Source: an uncultured Chlorobiota bacterium (GTDB taxonomy: Bacteria; Bacteroidota; Bacteroidia; Bacteroidales; JAADGE01). From it: a stretch of DNA of 17,701 nt. Below the pieces are notes generated by a model. It saw nothing but the letters and a program-made list of their open reading frames with translations, made no database searches and was not told where the DNA came from. The stretch is taken from the NCBI GenBank assembly GCA_947311265.1, contig CAMZKQ010000041.1, positions 1 through 17,701 on the forward strand, written 5' to 3'. The translations under genes and the position numbers were made by a program. Below are positions 14,138 through 17,701 of the stretch, in pieces (within the stretch, counting starts at the first letter, position 1; each line of letters begins with the position of its first letter).

Positions 14138-15262
14138 ATGTATGAAATAAACAGAACCCAAAACAGTATCTCTAAACTCCCTGAAAAAACGTTTTCAGAA
14201 TTAAATTTTAGAGAACGAGAGCATTTGCAAGAATGGATTGCCAATAACCCGGCATCGCTTGGCGAAGAGTTATTAATTATTCAGAAAGAGTTTAGCGGTT
14301 TTGAAGATACCAGAGAAAGACTAGATTTACTAGCCTTGGATAAAGATGGAAATTTGGTAATTATTGAAAACAAGCTTGATGATTCAGGAAAAGATGTTAC
14401 TTGGCAATCTATAAAGTATGCTTCATATTGTTCAAGCCTTAGCAAGCAAGATATTATTGAAATTTATCAAAAATATTTAGTAAAAACAGGAAGCTCTGAA
14501 AATGCAGAAGAAAAAATATCTGTTTTTTTTGAAAATGCAGAATTTGAAGAACTCTTTTTAAACCAAGGGCAAAACTCGCAAAGAATAATACTAGTTGCTG
14601 CAAATTTCAGAAAAGAAGTAACCTCATCGGTACTGTGGTTGATGAATTTTAAAATAAAAATTCAGTGCTTTAAAGTTACACCATATCAATTAGACGGAAA
14701 GTTGTTTTTAAATATCGTACAAATATTGCCACCAAAAGATACTGAAGACTTGGCTATAAAATTTGCTTCAAAAGCTGAGGAGGAAATAAAAGTTAAAGAA
14801 AGAGTTAAAAAGAGTAACTCCAAGAAGGCGGCTTTTTGGGCACAGTTTTTAAGTGCTAGTAACAAGCAAAATAATATTTTTTCCAAAACCTCGCCAAGAG
14901 AAGACTATTGGGTTTCGACAGGAATGGGTGCTAGCGGAATAAGCCTACTCCTTTCTATAAATAAAAAGCAAGTTCAATGTCTTGTTGAAATACTTACGAA
15001 AGATAAGCAAAAAAATGAAGACGCATTTGACTATTTATTTACTCAAAAAGAAAAAATTGAAAAAAGTATAGGAGAGAAATTAATTTGGGATAGAATGGAC
15101 GATAATAAATCTTGTAAAATAAGGTTAATACTTCAGGGAGTGAATTACCTTGATGAAAAAGACCATACTAAAATTAATGACTTTTTTATTGATGCTTCTA
15201 CCCGTTTTGATAAAGCATTTAGAGAGCCTGTTGAACAATTAAAAAAGCTACTGAAAGGGTAA
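14138..15262 (+). CDS. DUF4268 protein with N-terminal PD-(D/E)XK nuclease-like domain
   Basis: The 374-residue soluble protein has two parts. Residues about 20-110 carry the features of a RecB/NucS-like PD-(D/E)XK nuclease fold: an acidic helix (GEELLIIQKEF, Glu43/Glu44), RLDLLALD with Asp63, VIIENK with Glu77 and Lys79, and WQSIKY with Gln90 and Tyr94 in the place of the RecB-type Q motif. Residues about 225-374 match the DUF4268 C-terminal domain (AAFWAQFL, REDYWVSTG, LIWDRMDD, REPVEQLKKLL). The protein may act on DNA; the motif is intact but activity and target are not shown. Proteins of this group are found scattered and sometimes beside restriction genes; none is visible here. It starts 9 bases after the T9SS cargo gene and ends just before a strong terminator, so it is last in the operon, although its function seems unrelated to the envelope genes. 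Confidence 0.82.
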   Translation: MYEINRTQNSISKLPEKTFSELNFREREHLQEWIANNPASLGEELLIIQKEFSGFEDTRERLDLLALDKDGNLVIIENKLDDSGKDVTWQSIKYASYCSSLSKQDIIEIYQKYLVKTGSSENAEEKISVFFENAEFEELFLNQGQNSQRIILVAANFRKEVTSSVLWLMNFKIKIQCFKVTPYQLDGKLFLNIVQILPPKDTEDLAIKFASKAEEEIKVKERVKKSNSKKAAFWAQFLSASNKQNNIFSKTSPREDYWVSTGMGASGISLLLSINKKQVQCLVEILTKDKQKNEDAFDYLFTQKEKIEKSIGEKLIWDRMDDNKSCKIRLILQGVNYLDEKDHTKINDFFIDASTRFDKAFREPVEQLKKLLKG

Positions 15263-15305
15263 ATAACTTCTTACAATGTAGTTACATAGCACTCTAAAAG
15301 AAAAT

Positions 15306-15350
15306 ATTAAAAAAGAGGCTTGGTAAATATTACCAAGCCTCTTTTTTAAT
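15306..15350. terminator. Bidirectional intrinsic terminator
   Basis: A perfect 21-bp stem (15306-15326 with 15330-15350) encloses a 3-base loop. It has GAGGCTTGG at its core and A-runs and T-runs (15309-15314 and 15342-15347) on either side. It works on both strands, ending the plus operon (stop at 15262) and the convergent DUF3078 gene (stop at 15402). Confidence 0.9.
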
Positions 15351-15401
15351 TAGACTATTCTGTTAAACCCAGAAAGAGTTACAGCAGTATTAGATTAGTA
15401 A

Positions 15402-16370
15402 TTAGAATTGAACTGAAAGCCCGATAGCTAAAATCTCTTTAATTTGTAAGCGTTTGCTTGGCATTGCGTCCATAACGCCATCGTTATTTCTATCTACTAC
15501 AATATCAATATCATCATCATATAAAAGTTGAGTGGCAATGCTGGCAGTAATGTATTTGTTTACTTTCATGCTCAATAGTGCTTCAACATTCACATCAATA
15601 TTTTGAGGGTTGTGTAAATAGTTAGAGAAAAAATCTGCTTTCACCTGAAACGCAACATTTTTCATCAGCTCTGCTTTGTACATTGCTTTTAAGTATCCCC
15701 CTACCTCGTAGCGAATATTTTCCCCGGGGGTAGTTACTACTCCTGCATCGCTTAAAACTGCAGGTTCAACACCAAAAGCACCGGCATCAGCGAGGTCTTG
15801 GTTGCCTACCATCGTAATTTTTGCGGTTAAAGGCGCTAAGAATAATGTAAAATTGCTGCTTGGTTTGTAATCCATACCAATGGCACCAAGCAAGTAAGCA
15901 GGGGCTAAAAAGTCGGAAATTATAACCGAATCATTAGGGTAGTTATACCCTTCGGCAAACTGGGTTTTAAAGTTTAAAAGCCCAGCATAGTAGAAATTTT
16001 TGTAGGCTTGCCGTCCGTACTTAGAGGCAAAGTCAATTTTATCGTCTGTTTTTAGGATACTTACCGCATCATTTTTTCCTTGGCGGAGGATACCAAAACC
16101 TAAATCAAGGGTGTTGTCCCAAGTTGATTTTCCTTTTCGGTAATTGCCGTACATGCTACTCATGGCATTCAGGGCTATTGAGTTAAGCCCACCTGCTGAC
16201 CAATTTTTTAAAGCCGTTTGGCTAAAGTTAAGGGCTGCTACGCCGCCAAAATGCCAACCGTAAATAGAGTCGGTATTTAGTTTTTTTAGGGTTTCTTCGC
16301 CGTCTGTAACTTGTGCAGATGCTAGCCCAGCACTAATAAAAAGGAGTAAAATTAAAGTAATCTTTTTCAT
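15402..16370 (-). CDS. DUF3078 outer-membrane beta-barrel protein
   Basis: The 322-residue protein starts with a signal peptide (1-19, MKKITLILLLFISAGLASA). It then shows the features of the Bacteroidetes DUF3078 family: GWHFGGVAALNFSQTALKNW (quoted in part) with WSAGGLNSIALNA, YGNYRKGKSTWDNTLDLGFG, and DDKIDFASKYG. Alternating polar and apolar residues and a final Phe (GLSVQF) suggest an outer-membrane beta-barrel. The segment DRNNDGVMDAM (about 293-303) is a calcium-binding-like loop. Its function is unknown; related genes are common across Bacteroidetes. It is probably transcribed alone, from a promoter about 34 bases upstream to the shared terminator. Confidence 0.88.
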   Translation of the reverse strand: MKKITLILLLFISAGLASAQVTDGEETLKKLNTDSIYGWHFGGVAALNFSQTALKNWSAGGLNSIALNAMSSMYGNYRKGKSTWDNTLDLGFGILRQGKNDAVSILKTDDKIDFASKYGRQAYKNFYYAGLLNFKTQFAEGYNYPNDSVIISDFLAPAYLLGAIGMDYKPSSNFTLFLAPLTAKITMVGNQDLADAGAFGVEPAVLSDAGVVTTPGENIRYEVGGYLKAMYKAELMKNVAFQVKADFFSNYLHNPQNIDVNVEALLSMKVNKYITASIATQLLYDDDIDIVVDRNNDGVMDAMPSKRLQIKEILAIGLSVQF

Positions 16371-16403
16371 AAAAATGGTTTATTAATTGGTGAAATAAAA
16401 ACG

Positions 16404-16411
16404 CAAAATTA
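16404..16411 (-). promoter_or_regulatory. Promoter (-7 box) of the DUF3078 gene
   Basis: On the minus strand TAATTTTG (16411-16404) matches TAnnTTTG exactly, 33 bases before the ATG at 16370. No good -33 element was found at the expected distance. Confidence 0.45.
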
Positions 16412-16483
16412 AAAATAAATTTTAATTAGCCTTATTATTTTAGTAAATTATATGGAATATTTATGAGCTTGGTATAAAAAGTA

Positions 16484-16557
16484 GCCCTACGAGTGTTTTT
16501 TGAAAGAATATCCCAAATTCTCAATTGAAAACCAGCCAATTACAACACTCGTAGGGC
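16484..16557. repeat. 74-base element bounded by 14-bp perfect inverted repeats
   Basis: GCCCTACGAGTGTT (16484-16497) and its exact reverse complement (16544-16557) bracket 46 AT-rich bases. The arms are GC-richer than their surroundings. The element lies between the end of the dehydrogenase gene and the DUF3078 promoter. It could be a miniature inverted-repeat element, a dispersed intergenic repeat, or a large-loop terminator for the dehydrogenase. No target-site duplication is obvious. Confidence 0.55.
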
Positions 16558-16600
16558 GGCTAATTACTCTTTTTTTAGTTTTAGACCGGACTCATTTGTT

Positions 16601-17548
16601 TTATAAAACTAGCTTTAATCGAATTATTTTTTGTGCCATAACATTTGCCATTTTTACTTCCGACTCGTAAGTTCTGCCTGCTATGTGTGGTGTTAGGATT
16701 ACATTTTCTGTATTTATTAGGTATTTAAAGTCATCAGAAATCTCATTTTTAAAAAGATTTTCAAAATCTTTATTTTCATATTCGAGCACATCTAGAGCTG
16801 CCCCTAGGATTTTTCCTTGTTTTAAATACTTTACAAGTGCCGATATTTTTAATACTTGCCCTCGGGCAGTATTTGCGACATAAATAGCTTTTTTAAATTG
16901 GCTAAAAAAAGCAGCATTGCCCATAAATTTTGTTTCCGCAGTAAGCGGAACATGGAAACTGACAACGTCTGCCTTGTCAAAGATGGCTTGCAAGTTGCAA
17001 CTTTTAGCAAACTTATCGCTATAGTTTTTTCGGTACTTGTCGTAGGCAATAACGCTTGTGCCAAAGCCAGATAACCGCCGGGCAAAAGCACCGCCCATGT
17101 TGCCATAGCCTATTATTCCGACTGTTTTACCAAAAAGTTCGTAGCCACGGTTGGGGTTGCGTTGCCAAAGCCCGTTTTTAACTTCATTGTTTGATTTAGA
17201 AATATTTGCAAATAGCGAGAGCAACATACCTACGGTATGCTCGGCTAAAGCCCCTCGGTTGCCTTCTGGCGAATTTATGCAGTGGATATTTTTGCTTTCT
17301 GCGTATGCAGTTTCTACGTTTTCCATTCCGGCACCAGCACGGGCAATAAATTTTAATTTTAGGGCTTTATCAATAAGAACTTTGCTGATGCTAAAACGGC
17401 TACGAATGATTACCCCTGTGTAATTCTGTATTTCGTTTTCTAGCTCTGCTTGGCTTATTTCGGTACGAATATCACAAATAAAACCAGCTTTATTGAGCTG
17501 TTCTGCTAAGTTTTTATGGATATATTCTGTAATTAAAACCTTGTTCAT
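16601..17548 (-). CDS. NAD-dependent D-2-hydroxyacid dehydrogenase (phosphoglycerate dehydrogenase-like)
   Basis: The 315-residue protein has the full layout of the D-isomer 2-hydroxyacid dehydrogenase family. A flexible N-terminal substrate domain (about 1-98) has RAGAGMENV and NSPEGNRGALAEH. The Rossmann domain (about 100-285) has GYGNMG (147-152; Gly147, Gly149, Gly152) and Asp170 at the end of the second strand, which favours NAD over NADP. The catalytic set is Arg229 (NTARGQ), Glu256 (DVLEYE) and His288 (LTPHIAG). It would reduce or oxidise a 2-keto/2-hydroxy acid in the cytoplasm. The PEGNRGALAEHTVGM segment is close to 3-phosphoglycerate dehydrogenase (serine synthesis), but the protein lacks a C-terminal ACT domain and no serine gene is visible nearby, so the substrate stays open. 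The start at 17548 gives a typical N-terminus (MNKVLITEYIH). Confidence 0.87.
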   Translation of the reverse strand: MNKVLITEYIHKNLAEQLNKAGFICDIRTEISQAELENEIQNYTGVIIRSRFSISKVLIDKALKLKFIARAGAGMENVETAYAESKNIHCINSPEGNRGALAEHTVGMLLSLFANISKSNNEVKNGLWQRNPNRGYELFGKTVGIIGYGNMGGAFARRLSGFGTSVIAYDKYRKNYSDKFAKSCNLQAIFDKADVVSFHVPLTAETKFMGNAAFFSQFKKAIYVANTARGQVLKISALVKYLKQGKILGAALDVLEYENKDFENLFKNEISDDFKYLINTENVILTPHIAGRTYESEVKMANVMAQKIIRLKLVL

Positions 17549-17559
17549 TTTAGAAGTTA

Positions 17560-17567
17560 TAAGTTTG
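17560..17567 (+). promoter_or_regulatory. Candidate plus-strand -7 box near the right edge
   Basis: TAAGTTTG matches TAnnTTTG exactly. A TTG at 17541-17543 lies 16 bases upstream, slightly short of the usual spacing. It could drive a gene that begins beyond the right edge. Given the AT-rich context it may be chance. Confidence 0.3.
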
Positions 17568-17606
17568 TATAGTTGGGGTTTTGGTAGCGAAGTTAATAAA
17601 GAGCAT

Positions 17607-17620
17607 CAGGCGAAAGCCTG
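17607..17620. repeat. GNRA-loop hairpin CAGGC-GAAA-GCCTG
   Basis: A perfect 5-bp GC-rich stem is capped by a GAAA tetraloop, in the non-coding stretch upstream of the dehydrogenase. It is short, but GNRA-capped stems are stable in RNA; read on the plus strand it would lie about 40 bases downstream of the candidate promoter at 17560. Confidence 0.3.
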
Positions 17621-17701
17621 TAAATTGGGTGTCTATTAAAGTGAGATAAACTAAACCTTGTAGGAATTTATTTGTAAACTATGCCCATGATGATTATATC
17701 A

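Noticed and set aside
17553..17675. Minus open stretch of about 40 codons ending just before the dehydrogenase start
   Set aside because: It begins after a stop, has only an internal ATG with no ribosome-binding site, and its translation resembles no protein I recognise; more likely non-coding leader.

Overview
The window looks like chromosomal DNA from an AT-rich member of the Bacteroidota (Bacteroidetes). Two proteins end in a type IX secretion (T9SS) type A C-terminal signal, one has the domain order of the T9SS-associated protein PorE, and one is a DUF3078 outer-membrane protein. Promoter-like sites repeatedly match the Bacteroidetes housekeeping form, a TTG/TTTG element followed 18-19 bases later by TAnnTTTG. 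Clear Shine-Dalgarno sites are rare. Genus or species cannot be told from what is visible. No rRNA, tRNA, CRISPR array, transposase or phage gene was seen.

Layout. (1) 1-552, minus: the N-terminal membrane part of FtsK, running off the left edge. (2) 997-2580, plus: a secreted beta-propeller protein with a T9SS signal. (3) 2662-5120, plus: a GluR0-like glutamate-receptor ion channel, followed 3 bases after its stop by a MATE-family transporter that carries a frameshift. (4) 5128-8684, minus: a tandem-receiver response regulator with an in-frame stop, downstream of an 878-residue REC-PAS4-HisKA_3-HATPase sensor kinase. (5) 8745-9107, minus: a small DUF1801 protein, preceded by a promoter-to-terminator unit that looks like a small RNA or leader with a 20-codon ORF. 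(6) 9528-15262, plus: a likely operon with a strong promoter, encoding a TPR protein, a PorE-like TPR/PD40/OmpA protein, a PCMD/fibronectin-type T9SS cargo protein and a DUF4268 protein with a PD-(D/E)XK-like nuclease motif. It ends at a 21-bp-stem terminator shared with the convergent gene. (7) 15402-16370, minus: the DUF3078 protein. (8) 16601-17548, minus: a D-2-hydroxyacid dehydrogenase related to phosphoglycerate dehydrogenase.

How the genes fit together. The kinase and response regulator form a plausible sensory pair, but the regulator has no DNA-binding output. The 9528-14128 block resembles a cell-envelope/secretion cluster: a periplasmic TPR protein, a peptidoglycan-anchoring OmpA protein and a surface cargo protein. 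The channel and transporter are physically coupled and may be translated together.

The oddest property of the window is its disrupted reading frames. Four genes (MATE, TPR, PorE-like, PCMD cargo) need one frame correction each, three of them in homopolymers, and the response regulator has one internal TAG. Homopolymer sequencing error is the simplest explanation for the three homopolymer cases, but real phase variation or gene decay is not excluded. No previously undescribed multi-gene system can be claimed with confidence. The best candidates for a second look are the GluR0-type channel next to a transporter, the small transcript at 9171-9329, and the nuclease-like DUF4268 protein.
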